NCBI GenBank assembly: GCA_002364555.1
Contig: DEYM01000170.1
Coordinates: 1 to 50,316 of the forward strand
DNA from: Phycisphaerales bacterium UBA3158
Lineage (GTDB): Bacteria; Planctomycetota; Phycisphaerae; Phycisphaerales; SM1A02
Reading direction: 5' to 3'
Length of the DNA stretch: 50,316 bases
Shown: positions 15,731 through 25,000 of the stretch, piece by piece
Position numbering within the stretch: the first letter of the stretch is position 1
Layout of the letters: every line of letters begins with the position of its first letter
Position numbers and translations under genes: made by a program
The notes under the pieces: generated by a model
Told to the model about the DNA's origin: nothing
Database searches by the model: none
Seen by the model: the letters and a program-made list of their open reading frames with translations, nothing else

Positions 15731-16335
15731 GAAGAAGCCGGCAATTCATGAATGACACGATCAATCAGGCCGTATTCGGCCATCTGGTCGGCACTCAGCC
15801 ATGTATTGCGTTCACAATCCTGACAGATTTGATCGAATGAACGACCCGTCTGGTTGGCGTAGATCTTGTAGAGGACCTCGCGGATCCGGAGCATCTCACG
15901 TGCCTCGATCTCGAGATCCGTGGCCTGGCCTTCCAGAACACCACCAAGCAATGGCTGGTGCATCAGATTCTTCGCATTCGGCAGGCTGCAACGCTTGCCC
16001 TTGGCTCCGGAGCATCCGATGAGGGAGCCCATCGAGGCCGCCTGGCCGATGATGTAGGTGGCAACGTCACATTGAACGAAGTTCATCGTGTCGATGATGC
16101 CCAGACCGGCAGTGACCGATCCACCTGGTGAATTCACGTACAGCGAAATGTCGGACTCACTGTCTTCATTGGCCAGGAAAAGGAGCTGGGCAACCACGAG
16201 ATTTGCCATTTCATCTCCCACCGGGCCGGAAACGAAGATGATTCGATCTCGAAGAAGACGAGAAAAGATGTCGTAGGCTCGCTCTCCGCGGCCTTCCTTC
16301 TCGATGACGATTGGGATCATTTGGGACATGTCCAT
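15727..16335 (-). CDS. clpP: ClpP protease subunit, second paralogue (Asp-to-Asn variant)
   Basis: 202 aa from ATG at 16335; an in-frame TTG at 16389 would overlap the upstream clpP. Barrel-forming serine peptidase subunit used by ClpX or ClpA/C. V-N-S-P-G-G at 67-72, nucleophile S101 in G-Q-A-A-S-M-G-S and H126 in M-H-Q-P are intact. The position of the catalytic Asp (E-R-D in E. coli) reads E-R-N with Asn 177. I believe this change occurs in other planctomycete ClpPs but cannot verify it. A mixed ring with the neighbouring paralogue is plausible. No clpX is adjacent. Confidence 0.92.
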   Translation of the reverse strand: MDMSQMIPIVIEKEGRGERAYDIFSRLLRDRIIFVSGPVGDEMANLVVAQLLFLANEDSESDISLYVNSPGGSVTAGLGIIDTMNFVQCDVATYIIGQAASMGSLIGCSGAKGKRCSLPNAKNLMHQPLLGGVLEGQATDLEIEAREMLRIREVLYKIYANQTGRSFDQICQDCERNTWLSADQMAEYGLIDRVIHELPASS

Positions 16336-16361
16336 TCCGTTCTCGCGGAAGAGTACCTTGA

Positions 16362-17024
16362 CTACTTCGATTCCTCTGGGAACTCGCAAACCACGTCTAC
16401 CAGACCGTAGTCCTTGGCTTCCGAGGCAGAGAAAAACTTATCACGTTCACTATCGTTCGCCACGGTCTCGTAGCTCTGACCTGTGTGAGTCGACAGGATC
16501 TGATTCAGGGCCGCCTTGGACTTGATGATCTCATCGGCCTGGATCTTGACATCGCTGGCCTGTCCGGTCACACCGCCATAGGGCTGGTGAATCATGACCT
16601 TGGCATGTGGCAGGATATGCCTGTAGCCCTTGGAGCCGGCTGCCAGAAGCAGTGCGGCACCTGAGTAGGCCCTTCCAATGCAATAGGTCGCGATGTCGCT
16701 GGAGATGAAACGCATGGTGTCATAGATGGCCAACGTGTCATCCACCGCTCCACCATGGGAGTTGATGTAGAAGTTGATCGTCTGATTGCGTTTCTGATCC
16801 TCGAGGTAGAGCATCTGCATCATCACCCGCGAAGCGGTTGAGTAGTTGATGTCACCTACGAGGAAGATCACTCTGTTTTCCAGCAGCAGCTCGTCGAGTG
16901 TCATCTCGCGAGTTCGCTGCATGGTTGGAGCGGCGGCTCGGTTGCCTTGGGGTGAAACGGAGAGCCCGGCCTGCACCATTGGTGAAAGCGGGCTGTTCGG
17001 ATGCGATGTGGCGAATTCCATCAT
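16362..17024 (-). CDS. clpP: ClpP protease subunit, first paralogue (divergent)
   Basis: 220 aa. The triad is kept: S121 in G-R-A-Y-S-G-A-A, H146 in M-I-H-Q-P-Y-G-G and D195 in E-R-D-K-F-F-S-A. Differences from the consensus are I-N-S-H-G-G in place of N-S-P-G-G and the shifted Gly after the nucleophile. An N-terminal extension of about 40 residues (Pro, Ala, Gln, Arg) precedes the core, perhaps a propeptide. It lies 26 bp before the second clpP start. ATG codons at 17024 and 17021. Tandem unequal ClpPs are typical of planctomycetes and some other phyla. Confidence 0.93.
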   Translation of the reverse strand: MMEFATSHPNSPLSPMVQAGLSVSPQGNRAAAPTMQRTREMTLDELLLENRVIFLVGDINYSTASRVMMQMLYLEDQKRNQTINFYINSHGGAVDDTLAIYDTMRFISSDIATYCIGRAYSGAALLLAAGSKGYRHILPHAKVMIHQPYGGVTGQASDVKIQADEIIKSKAALNQILSTHTGQSYETVANDSERDKFFSASEAKDYGLVDVVCEFPEESK

Positions 17025-17133
17025 GGTCGTCGCGTCGCCCGGTTAGTGGGCGATTGCCTCCTTGAAGATGAGCATGATAGGACCGAGACGTCGATGGCGT
17101 ACAGTCGTATCGGGGATGTAATACCGGATTTGA

Positions 17134-18771
17134 TCAACTGTCGAACTCATTCAGGTTTCGAACCCGGTCACCGGGGCCCGGCGAGTCCGTATCTCCGGGA
17201 TCACCATCCCGATCCATCGGCAGGCGGAGAAGGAAGCGTGCCCCGTCCTGGAATGCCGGATCCAGAATCAGATCACCCCCATGTTCGCGGGCGATCTTGC
17301 GAGTCACCGCCAATCCGAGCCCGGTCCCACGCTGCCCCTTTGTGGAGGTGAATGGCTGGAAAATCTCGATATGGCGATCAGGAGCCACACCATCCCCGTT
17401 GTCCTGGACAACGCAGTTGAACCATTGAGCCTCCTCGTCCTGAGAAAGCGAGACCAGAATCCGGCCAGTCTTCGCCGATACCGCTTCGATGGCGTTGGTG
17501 AGGAGATTCAACACCGCCTGATGAAATGCCGACGCATCCACGGGGACCGGTGTCAGATCATCATGGCCCTCCATGGTGATCGAAACCTTCCGATGCCGGC
17601 ATGACACACCCAGAAGATCGATGACCTCCTGGACAATGGGACCAATCTGGATGGATTCCAGTTCCAGCGATGCCGAACGAGACCAGGCCAGCATGTTGAA
17701 GGTCAGATCGTGGATCCGATCGAGGTTTCGAGCCAGAATCGGCCAGGCTTCCGAAGCCAGCTCGAGATCCCCTCTGGCGATCGCGAGCTCGACCGCGCCG
17801 GCGCCGCCTCGAAGCCCCTGCATGATGTTCTTGACGGCATGGGAGATCGTGGCGACCGTCTCACCCATGCTGACCAGTCGAGCTTGTCGAATCTGGTCGA
17901 TGGCCACATTCGCATTGATGATGGCCAGTGACAGCTGCCGGCCAACGGCCGTCAGCAGGCGGATGTCCTCCTCATCCCAGACGGATGGCTGCTCACGATC
18001 ATCGAGCACGATGACTCCGAACAACGAGCCGGCCATCTCCAACGGAACAGCCATCACTGAACGAAGCCCCAGGTCCTGGACTGACTTGATCTCACGAAAA
18101 CGATCATCTTGCTGTGCATCGATGACCAGAAGCGGTCGACCCGTCTGTTGCACCCTGTCGACGATCGCCTGGCATCGATCCAGATCCTGATGACGACGGC
18201 CGACGGGCGCCCAATGCATGCCGTTGTCATCCTTGTTGAGAACGAAGATGGACGACGGGTTGAACTGGGACACGAGCATGTCGATTGAACGGTCGATGAT
18301 CTCCACGGAGTCGGTGGTCGAGATCGCCAGACTCGACAGGGTCTCGAGTAGACGTAGCCTTGCCTGAGCCGCTTCGAGTGTTCGAGGCAGCTCTATGTTC
18401 TTCTCGCCGATGGCCACGGTTCCAACCGGTGGCAGTTCCGGAGTCTGGTCTGCTCGAGCAGCCGGACCACTGATCAGTCGCTCCGCCCGGGTGAATCTCA
18501 GGACGGTCTGGCCACAGCTGATCTCATCGCCTTCGCGGAGTATGACCCTGTCTTCGACTCGACATCCATTGACCCAGATTCCATTGGCTGACTTGAGATC
18601 ACTGAGCCACCAGTCGTCGCCGTCGGGGGTCAGCTCGGCGTGCCTTCGGCTGACGGATCGGTCCGTCAGCGGCAGTGCTTCCGACGATCTGCCCAGAAGC
18701 TGGGGTTCACCTGGAGGCAGGGGAAAAATCCTACCGTGATCAACGCCACGAATGACTTCCAGGACGAGCAT
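17134..18771 (-). CDS. Hybrid sensor: FHA-GAF-histidine kinase
   Basis: 545 aa, no membrane segment. FHA domain at 1-95 (G-R-S at 27-29, S-R-R-H at 41-44, N-G-I-W-V-N-G), which binds phosphothreonine. GAF domain about 140-290 (V-P-L-E-M-A-G-S-L-F-G-V-I-V-L-D). Histidine-kinase part: H-box V-A-T-I-S-H-A-V-K-N with H311, N-box N422/N426, G1 D-N-G-D-G at 457-461, G2 G-T-G-L-G-L at 482-487. Adjacent Asn-Ile-M-Q after the H-box is like NtrB-type kinases. The FHA head suggests input from a Ser/Thr kinase. No response regulator is adjacent. Confidence 0.93.
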   Translation of the reverse strand: MLVLEVIRGVDHGRIFPLPPGEPQLLGRSSEALPLTDRSVSRRHAELTPDGDDWWLSDLKSANGIWVNGCRVEDRVILREGDEISCGQTVLRFTRAERLISGPAARADQTPELPPVGTVAIGEKNIELPRTLEAAQARLRLLETLSSLAISTTDSVEIIDRSIDMLVSQFNPSSIFVLNKDDNGMHWAPVGRRHQDLDRCQAIVDRVQQTGRPLLVIDAQQDDRFREIKSVQDLGLRSVMAVPLEMAGSLFGVIVLDDREQPSVWDEEDIRLLTAVGRQLSLAIINANVAIDQIRQARLVSMGETVATISHAVKNIMQGLRGGAGAVELAIARGDLELASEAWPILARNLDRIHDLTFNMLAWSRSASLELESIQIGPIVQEVIDLLGVSCRHRKVSITMEGHDDLTPVPVDASAFHQAVLNLLTNAIEAVSAKTGRILVSLSQDEEAQWFNCVVQDNGDGVAPDRHIEIFQPFTSTKGQRGTGLGLAVTRKIAREHGGDLILDPAFQDGARFLLRLPMDRDGDPGDTDSPGPGDRVRNLNEFDS

Positions 18772-18834
18772 GTTTACATGGTACCGTTACCGACGGAATC
18801 GTCCTCCGAGTATCGAAAGGTGTAACCTGCTCTC

Positions 18835-19917
18835 ATGGCTGCTGCAGCATATTCACGTAAACCTGCATTCTCGAAGTTCCAGTTCGATGGCTCCGAGAAC
18901 TGTGTCGTACTGGTGTGCCGCGACACCTTCCTGAGAAATCACCACACGACCCAGATCGTCGACAAGCTCGAATCGATCCACGGTGAAATAGATCGATTCG
19001 AATTCGATGGGGATGTCGCACAGCCCGGGGAAGTGCTCGAGGAACTCCAGTCCGTGGGTCTGCTGCATGTCCATAAACTCATCATCGTCGACAAGGCCGA
19101 CAGCTTTCTCGTCGCCAAGGGAGGTGATGGTGGCGATTCTCCGAAACCCAAGGGTGCGAGCAAGGCCAGGCAGATTCTCGAGTCCTACGCGAAATCACCG
19201 GTCGATGGCGCGACACTTCTGCTGCGAACGGAAACCTGGAGAGGTGGCAATCTCGACAAGTCGATGTCGGTCTTCCGGATCGGTGTTGAAGACGAGGCGC
19301 AGGCCGCCAGCTGGTGTGTCGCACGCTGTCAGAAACAGCATGGTGTCGCGATCGAGAAACCGGCCGCTGATCTGCTCGTGAACAGAGTCGGGCTTGATCT
19401 GGGCCGTCTCGATGGCGAGTTGAGCAAATTGGCCATGCTCTCGGGAACAGACCAGCAGATCACGATGAAGACGGTCAAGGAGGCGGTCGGTGCTTCCAGG
19501 GAGGAAGAAGGCTGGGCGATCAAGACTGCCGTGGTTCTCGATGGACCAGAAGGCAGCCTCCAGACCATCAGAGAGATATTCGAGCTTTCCCGTGATCGAC
19601 AGGACGTACCCGCCTTCTGGGCGATCACCGATCTCCTCAGAAGCCTTCATTCGGCATCCTCGCTTCTCCATCAGGGAATGCCCCGGAACCAGGTACAACG
19701 CGAAGCAGGCATTTTCGATCGAAAGGGGGATCGTCGAACCGCTGATCGAATCATGACGGCCGCCAAGAAGATGCCGCCGGCCGAGGCGGCCGCTCGTCTG
19801 GGCGATGCCGTTCGGACTCAGGCTGATCTGAGAAGGGGAATTGGAGATCCCAGGCATGCTCTTGAAGGCTTGACGGTCGTACTGGCCGATAGACTCAGAG
19901 AGCTCGCCCCCCGCTGA
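18835..19917 (+). CDS. holA: DNA polymerase III delta subunit
   Basis: 360 aa, the clamp-loader subunit that opens the DnaN ring. Seen: an N-terminal AAA-like region with L-V-C-R-D-T-F-L-R near 26-34, E-V-L-E-E-L-Q-S-V-G-L-L-H-V-H-K-L-I-I-V matching the family's 'thiol/V-x-D' block, and a C-terminal helical collar (W-A-I-T-D-L-L-R-S-L, then L-x-D-A-V-R-T-Q-A-D-L-R-R-G). Walker A is absent, as expected for delta. An insertion with G-G-D-G-G-D-S-P-K-P-K-G (about 96-107) is unusual. Start at ATG 18835 is divergent to the sensor kinase. Confidence 0.82.
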   Translation: MAAAAYSRKPAFSKFQFDGSENCVVLVCRDTFLRNHHTTQIVDKLESIHGEIDRFEFDGDVAQPGEVLEELQSVGLLHVHKLIIVDKADSFLVAKGGDGGDSPKPKGASKARQILESYAKSPVDGATLLLRTETWRGGNLDKSMSVFRIGVEDEAQAASWCVARCQKQHGVAIEKPAADLLVNRVGLDLGRLDGELSKLAMLSGTDQQITMKTVKEAVGASREEEGWAIKTAVVLDGPEGSLQTIREIFELSRDRQDVPAFWAITDLLRSLHSASSLLHQGMPRNQVQREAGIFDRKGDRRTADRIMTAAKKMPPAEAAARLGDAVRTQADLRRGIGDPRHALEGLTVVLADRLRELAPR

Positions 19918-19994
19918 TCGGATTGAATGCGAAGTACATGCAGGTGGGGAGTCGTGTGACGGCCAGGATGGCCAAAGACGTGTCAGGAGGACAC

Positions 19995-21119
19995 ATGCAT
20001 CATCGAACGAGTCATTGGTTGAACTCATTGTTCCTGTTGACGTTCCTGGCCGCAGGATGTCAGTCGGAAATCCGATCCGACAACTCGAAAACAGCGTTCA
20101 TAGGCCCGCCAGCCCTTGAAACGGTCACTTCGAAGCCCGATCTGGCTCCACCAGACCAGCCCTCTGAAGCAGAGAGCATTGCTGCTCGGGCTCGACAGGA
20201 TCTTCTGGACAGCATGGCGATGGACCCCGCCAGCACACCTGTCATGGAATCCGGTCCGGCTGGAATTCCTGCCACAACGCCTCTGATCACCTGGAACCAA
20301 CCCGGTTCCGATTCGGCGAAGATCGATGAACCCGTGTTTTCCGAACCAATCCCGACACTCGAGGTCGAGTCCATCATGGTCCCGGAGCGGAGTGTGACGA
20401 CGCTTGCCGACGAACTCGCCAGAGCCTTGCAGAAACGAAGCCTGCAGGGACAGACCCCGATGCGGGATCTCACCGTCATGGCGGCGCTGGCGATGTTGGA
20501 CAAGGACCGAATCGTCCATCCCGAAGCCGTTGAATCGCTGACTGATGATCAGCGAGCGGCGCTCACCGCCCTTCAACAGTGGTTTCTCGCGATGGAACAC
20601 GGAATGGAGGACCGGGAAGCAACCATGGAAATGCTGACCGAGGCCATTCATGGTCTGCAGGCCTCCTTGAACAGGAAGTCCAGCTTTGGAATGGCTCAAC
20701 AATCGCTGGTTACCAGAGTCGGGGGTTTCGGCGATGTGGATGAATGGGCCTTGCGAAGCGAGCATGATGAATACAACTTCATCGCCCACTCGGGCCAGGA
20801 AATCATCCTGTACATGGAACTCGAGGGGTTTGACAGTCGGCTGGACACGAAAGGGCAATGGGAAACCGCCACCAGCCAGCAGCTGGTCATCTACTCCGAC
20901 CGTGACGGCATTCCGGTATGGCGTGAGGGCTGGCAGACCGCGACGGATCTGTCTCGAACCCGACGAAGCGACTACTTCACTGCGCAGAAGGTCAAGATTC
21001 CAACGAATCTGTCGGTGGGCAAGTACCAGTTGAAGGTTCGTGTTCGTGATGAAAAGACAAACGCCGAGTCGGAGACGACGATTCCATTCGTCATGACTGC
21101 GGCAGCCATGTCACCATGA
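19995..21119 (+). CDS. Lipoprotein of unknown function
   Basis: 374 aa. AGGAGG at 19985-19990 decides the start at ATG 19995, though the frame runs back to 19923. Signal sequence with lipobox L-A-A-G-C (Cys 22). A Ser/Pro/Glu-rich spacer is followed by a helical region (about residues 150-220) and a beta-rich C-terminal region with V-G-G-F-G-D-V-D-E-W and Y-F-T-A-Q-K-V-K-I-P, which looks like an immunoglobulin-like fold. The pattern is planctomycete-type; no family recognised. It follows holA by 77 bp. Confidence 0.78.
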   Translation: MHHRTSHWLNSLFLLTFLAAGCQSEIRSDNSKTAFIGPPALETVTSKPDLAPPDQPSEAESIAARARQDLLDSMAMDPASTPVMESGPAGIPATTPLITWNQPGSDSAKIDEPVFSEPIPTLEVESIMVPERSVTTLADELARALQKRSLQGQTPMRDLTVMAALAMLDKDRIVHPEAVESLTDDQRAALTALQQWFLAMEHGMEDREATMEMLTEAIHGLQASLNRKSSFGMAQQSLVTRVGGFGDVDEWALRSEHDEYNFIAHSGQEIILYMELEGFDSRLDTKGQWETATSQQLVIYSDRDGIPVWREGWQTATDLSRTRRSDYFTAQKVKIPTNLSVGKYQLKVRVRDEKTNAESETTIPFVMTAAAMSP

Positions 21120-21125
21120 ACGAAG

Positions 21126-21491
21126 TCAATCGCAGGCGAGCCCCGCGGGAACGTATTCGTCCCGATGAGCGGTTCCTGACCTGGTGACCTTTGAAAAGAC
21201 CTGACAGCAGGCGAACGACTTGTTGTCGAAGCGATCGCCATCGAGAAAGATCTTCTGTGTGGACGATGATCCCTTGCCGGATGTTGAAGCCGTCACCCAG
21301 ACCTTGGCGGTGTTGTTCTCGACCTGTGTCCGATCGACGTCCAGGACCCAGCCGGAGGAACGGTGATTGGCGATGATTGTCGCCGTGTCGTTCTCGACAA
21401 TCACCTGTATCCGAGGCCCCTCGTATCCGGGAACGGAACTGATGCAGCTCGGAAGAAGAAGGCACGTCGCAAGCAGCAGGAATCTTGACAT
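21126..21491 (-). CDS. Small lipoprotein downstream of sucD
   Basis: 121 aa from ATG at 21491, 11 bp after the sucD stop, so likely co-transcribed. AGGTG lies upstream. The signal sequence ends in L-P-S-C with Cys 16. The mature part has V-I-V-E-N-D-T-A-T-I-I-A and two adjacent cysteines (A-C-C-Q-V-F). It resembles small DUF-type planctomycete lipoproteins but no name is offered. A longer frame to 21581 overlaps sucD and has no signal character. Confidence 0.65.
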   Translation of the reverse strand: MSRFLLLATCLLLPSCISSVPGYEGPRIQVIVENDTATIIANHRSSGWVLDVDRTQVENNTAKVWVTASTSGKGSSSTQKIFLDGDRFDNKSFACCQVFSKVTRSGTAHRDEYVPAGLACD

Positions 21492-21502
21492 TGAACACCT
21501 GC

Positions 21503-22468
21503 TCACGAGGCGACTTCCTGCGGAACATCTATTCCGAGAGCCTCGGCCATGCGAATACCAAGATGCGCAGGCGAATCGCATACGGAGATGCCGCAGGACT
21601 TCAGGACATCCATCTTGGCCTGAGCGGTGTCGTCGGTACCACCGATGATCGCGCCGGCATGCCCCATTCGCTTGCCCTTGGGAGCCGTTCGACCGGCGAT
21701 GAACGCGGCGACCGGCTTGCTCATGTTGTCTCTGATCCAGGCACCGGCTTCTGCTTCGTCCGTGCCGCCGATCTCACCGATCATGACGACTCCGTCGGTC
21801 TCCGGATCGGCATCGAATCTGGACAGCAATTCGATGAACCCCATTCCTCGAACGGGATCGCCACCGATACCGACACAGGTCGTCTGACCAAGGCCCATCG
21901 CAGACGTCTGCCAGACCGCTTCGTAGGTCAACGTGCCGCTTCGGCTGATGATTCCCACCGACTTGCCGGATGGCGCGTCCGATGGTGCCATGTGGATGTA
22001 GCCGGGCATGATGCCGATCTTGCAACCATCGCGGAATGTGGCGGCGGAACCTTCGCCGTCGACTCGAATGCCTGGTGTGATGATGCCCGGGCAATTTGGT
22101 CCGATCAGACAACAGTCGGGGAATTCCTTCAGGATGTGCTTGGTACGGACCATGTCCTGAACCGGAATGCCTTCCGTGATGCAGCAGACCACTTCGATGC
22201 CGGCGTTGGCCGCCTCGAGGATCGCATCGGCCGCGAATGGTGGTGGCACGAAGATCATGCTGGCCGTGGCGCCGGTGGCATCGACGGCATCCTGAACGGT
22301 ATCGAAGATGGGAAGCCCATTGGCGTCCTTGGTACCACCCTTGCCGGGTGTGGTGCCACCGACCATCTTGGTGCCGTAGTCGAAGCAGCCCTTGGTGTGA
22401 AAGGCTCCCGAGGTACCCGTGATGCCCTGACAAATGACCTTGGTCGAACCATCTACGAGGATGGACAT
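21503..22468 (-). CDS. sucD: Succinyl-CoA ligase alpha subunit
   Basis: TCA-cycle enzyme that phosphorylates ADP or GDP while forming succinate from succinyl-CoA. 321 aa, longer than the 289 aa of E. coli. CoA-binding domain starts I-L-V-D-G-S-T-K-V-I-C-Q-G, with P-N-C-P-G-I and the phospho-histidine H270 in R-M-G-H-A-G-A-I-I-G-G. About 14 extra residues (I-R-V-D-G-E-G-S-A-A-T-F-R-D) sit before C-K-I-G-I-M-P-G and a few more follow it. The beta subunit sucC is not adjacent on either side. Confidence 0.95.
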   Translation of the reverse strand: MSILVDGSTKVICQGITGTSGAFHTKGCFDYGTKMVGGTTPGKGGTKDANGLPIFDTVQDAVDATGATASMIFVPPPFAADAILEAANAGIEVVCCITEGIPVQDMVRTKHILKEFPDCCLIGPNCPGIITPGIRVDGEGSAATFRDGCKIGIMPGYIHMAPSDAPSGKSVGIISRSGTLTYEAVWQTSAMGLGQTTCVGIGGDPVRGMGFIELLSRFDADPETDGVVMIGEIGGTDEAEAGAWIRDNMSKPVAAFIAGRTAPKGKRMGHAGAIIGGTDDTAQAKMDVLKSCGISVCDSPAHLGIRMAEALGIDVPQEVAS

Positions 22469-22547
22469 GGCGTTCTCCCTGCTGGACTGCTGAAAGCTTC
22501 AAAGAAGTTGATCGAGGAGTCTAGCAGGACGGCCCGGTGGAAGGTGA

Positions 22548-24782
22548 TCAGGGGCCGCCGTAGGCGGCAAGCAGGCTCAGAAGGTCGTTGACATCGACAT
22601 CACCATCTCCATCCAGATCGCCGCTGCAGTCTGTTGGATCGGGGCACTCGCCGTATTGGGACAGCAGTTCCAGGAGATCGTCCACATTCACCACGCCATC
22701 ACAGTTGATGTCCGCCTCGTCACAGACGGATTGGGCTCGTTCCGTTGACTCCGTCCCCTTTGAACCGATCCCCGTATCGGGTTCGATCTTCCCGGGATCC
22801 TCGTACATGACGACATCCGTGATCTGTCCCTTGGTTGATTCCTCGTCGTCCGATCGTGTGAACACCCATTGGGTCTCCACTCCGACGAGTTCGGAACCCA
22901 TCGGTGGAATCGTGATCATTCCGACCACGCCATCTCCCGGCTCCTCCATGTTGAGTCTCAGCAGCGTGTTTGGAAGACCGGTGATGGAATCGATGGCGAA
23001 GATCTTGAAGATGAGCTGATAGTCGTTCTGACCGAGATTGTGAACAAGGAATTCGACTGGCGTGATGCTGTTCAGGGGCAGTCCCTGCACACCCTCGGGA
23101 AGTCCGAGTGGCTCCACACAGATCGTATCGCTCTGGATCACGAATGCTCGACGTGTTTCGACCGGCTCCAGATGCGTCGACTCCTGAATGAATGAACGCC
23201 AGCAACCGGTATCCCCATCCTCGAGCATGGCTTGTGGTCTCGTCATGGTGACATTGACCTCCTGCCGACCCAGTGGCGGCACCACGATTGGATTCGGCAT
23301 GCTGGTCATGAAGTTGACGGGGCCGTCGATGTTGCAGTCGTTGCCGTTGGCCGGAAGTCCATCGAAGGTGAGTTCGTAGGTGGCTCCTTGTGGTCGATCG
23401 TTGAAGATCGTGACGACGGCCGATGCCTCACCCTGGTTGTCGCAGAATGGGGTGAAGCGTGTGATGTGAAGACGCTGCTTGCAGACACCGCCGCATTGAG
23501 CCCTGGCGATCTCGAGAACCTCCTCGTTGTCCAGTGGGTAGTCGACGATCATGACTTCATCCATGCTGCCCGGGAAGAAACGGGTCAGGCCGGAAGGGAC
23601 CTCCGTACAACCCAGATACACCGGTCTGTCATTCGTCAGATCGAGCTGATGCTGGGTGGGATCAGCGGTTCCGGCCGGTTCTCCATCGATGTAGAACCTG
23701 AGCCCGTCGATCTGGTCTCGATCCACACTGACGGCCACGTGTACCCACCGGTTGGCTGGAACGAATGCCGTTGATGAAAAGATCTGAAGCCCGCTATCGT
23801 CCGCAAGCGTCATCAGCAGGTTGTTGTTGCCGTCGAGGCCGAGGCCCCATCCACGAAACGGTGCCTGGGACGTGATCTTGCTGAAGATGATCCGGGTGCC
23901 AGTGGCGACATCCGCATTGATCCAGGCCATGAGCGTGAAATCGTCATTCGCCTCGAAGTTGAGTTGCAGCGCATCCTCGATCTTCATGTAGGCACTGGAG
24001 CCATCCAGTTCCACGGCGTTGTCAACGATTCCCTGGGATCCGGAGATGACCGAACCCACGAAGGTCGCGTTGTGATTCGCCACGACGTCGCCGGCGAGGG
24101 AACCGCCCGCATCCTCATCCAGCATCCACCAGCCAACGAGACCTTCCGGTGATTGGACACAAACCGGGCAGAGCGTCTCATCGCAGTCGATGCTGCATCC
24201 GACACTGAAGTTGTATGGATAGCCGGCGTTGTCACATGGGTAGCCTTCGAGAATGGGTCCCGAAGCCTTGAATCCGGGTTGCAACTGCATCAGCACTTCC
24301 GTGTTCGCCATGGCGCACAGATCCAGATCGACGACCCACTCGGCGGTCATGGGATCAAACTGGCTGTCGGTAATCCTGACCGGCGCTTCCGGACATCCCA
24401 ATCGGATGCGAGCAAGCAGGGGAAGACTTGAACGAATCTGTATTTGAATCTGGTCCTGTCCGCTGCCGTCCAGGTCCTCCACCTGAAGCCGGTACCAGTC
24501 GATGTCGCTGAAGCCGCCGCTGGCCCAGCTGGTGGCGCACACGAGATCGCCGCAGGTCACCTCGGTGAATGCGGGATTCGGGCTTTGGCATCCCGGATTG
24601 CTCTGGGACCCGCAGCTCTCACCCTCGATCACATCCGGTTGCCCGGGGCAATCCCCAGGTGGTGTCTGGGCATGCGTCATGGGGCTCAAGAGCAAGAGTG
24701 GAGAGAGCATGAAAAGCGTCATCGCCACCACCTGGTTCGAGATCGAGCGGTCCAGCAGATTGGCGAGTGGATGCCTTGGCAT
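22548..24782 (-). CDS. Secreted LamG-domain protein with C-terminal EF-hand (dockerin-like) doublet
   Basis: 744 aa from ATG at 24782; AGGAGG at 24790-24795 decides this start. Signal peptide (cleavage near T-H-A-Q). A Cys-rich N-terminal region (about 45-215) is followed by a LamG/concanavalin-like domain at 213-433 (L-V-G-W-W-M-L-D-E-D-A-G-G, then F-T-L-M-A-W-I-N-A, W-V-H-V-A-V-S). Two beta-sandwich-like segments and two Ca-binding loops (D-I-N-C-D-G-V-V-N-V-D-D-L-L and D-L-D-G-D-G-D-V-D-V-N-D-L-L, about 691-742) end it. The role is probably cell-surface binding of glycans or self-assembly; substrate unknown. Confidence 0.88.
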   Translation of the reverse strand: MPRHPLANLLDRSISNQVVAMTLFMLSPLLLLSPMTHAQTPPGDCPGQPDVIEGESCGSQSNPGCQSPNPAFTEVTCGDLVCATSWASGGFSDIDWYRLQVEDLDGSGQDQIQIQIRSSLPLLARIRLGCPEAPVRITDSQFDPMTAEWVVDLDLCAMANTEVLMQLQPGFKASGPILEGYPCDNAGYPYNFSVGCSIDCDETLCPVCVQSPEGLVGWWMLDEDAGGSLAGDVVANHNATFVGSVISGSQGIVDNAVELDGSSAYMKIEDALQLNFEANDDFTLMAWINADVATGTRIIFSKITSQAPFRGWGLGLDGNNNLLMTLADDSGLQIFSSTAFVPANRWVHVAVSVDRDQIDGLRFYIDGEPAGTADPTQHQLDLTNDRPVYLGCTEVPSGLTRFFPGSMDEVMIVDYPLDNEEVLEIARAQCGGVCKQRLHITRFTPFCDNQGEASAVVTIFNDRPQGATYELTFDGLPANGNDCNIDGPVNFMTSMPNPIVVPPLGRQEVNVTMTRPQAMLEDGDTGCWRSFIQESTHLEPVETRRAFVIQSDTICVEPLGLPEGVQGLPLNSITPVEFLVHNLGQNDYQLIFKIFAIDSITGLPNTLLRLNMEEPGDGVVGMITIPPMGSELVGVETQWVFTRSDDEESTKGQITDVVMYEDPGKIEPDTGIGSKGTESTERAQSVCDEADINCDGVVNVDDLLELLSQYGECPDPTDCSGDLDGDGDVDVNDLLSLLAAYGGP

Positions 24783-25000
24783 AGAGATTCCTCCTGAATG
24801 ACCCATCAGACAGCCTGAAAAAGGCCTTCAACCCATATGCGGTCCAGACCCATCCCATCTCACCGCAATTATCAGGATCCATCGAATTTCCATCTGAAGC
24901 AAGAGAACTCCACCGAGTTTGCTGTTGAATTGAGGGGATGGCTCGTGGACAGCCCCTGAGGGACCTCATCGAATGATCCTCGCAGCGATACACTGGCCGG
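24783..25000. other. Divergent intergenic region between LamG gene and purM
   Basis: 218 bp between two divergent genes. Promoters for both must lie here. Apart from the AGGAGG at 24790-24795, I see no palindrome, operator or strong -10/-35 pair. Confidence 0.4.

Noticed and set aside
20025..20858. Minus-strand open frame of 277 residues
   Set aside because: Antisense to the lipoprotein gene with AGGAGG and lipobox.
21485..22591. Plus-strand open frame of 368 residues
   Set aside because: Antisense to sucD; Gly/Asp/His-rich shadow of codon use.
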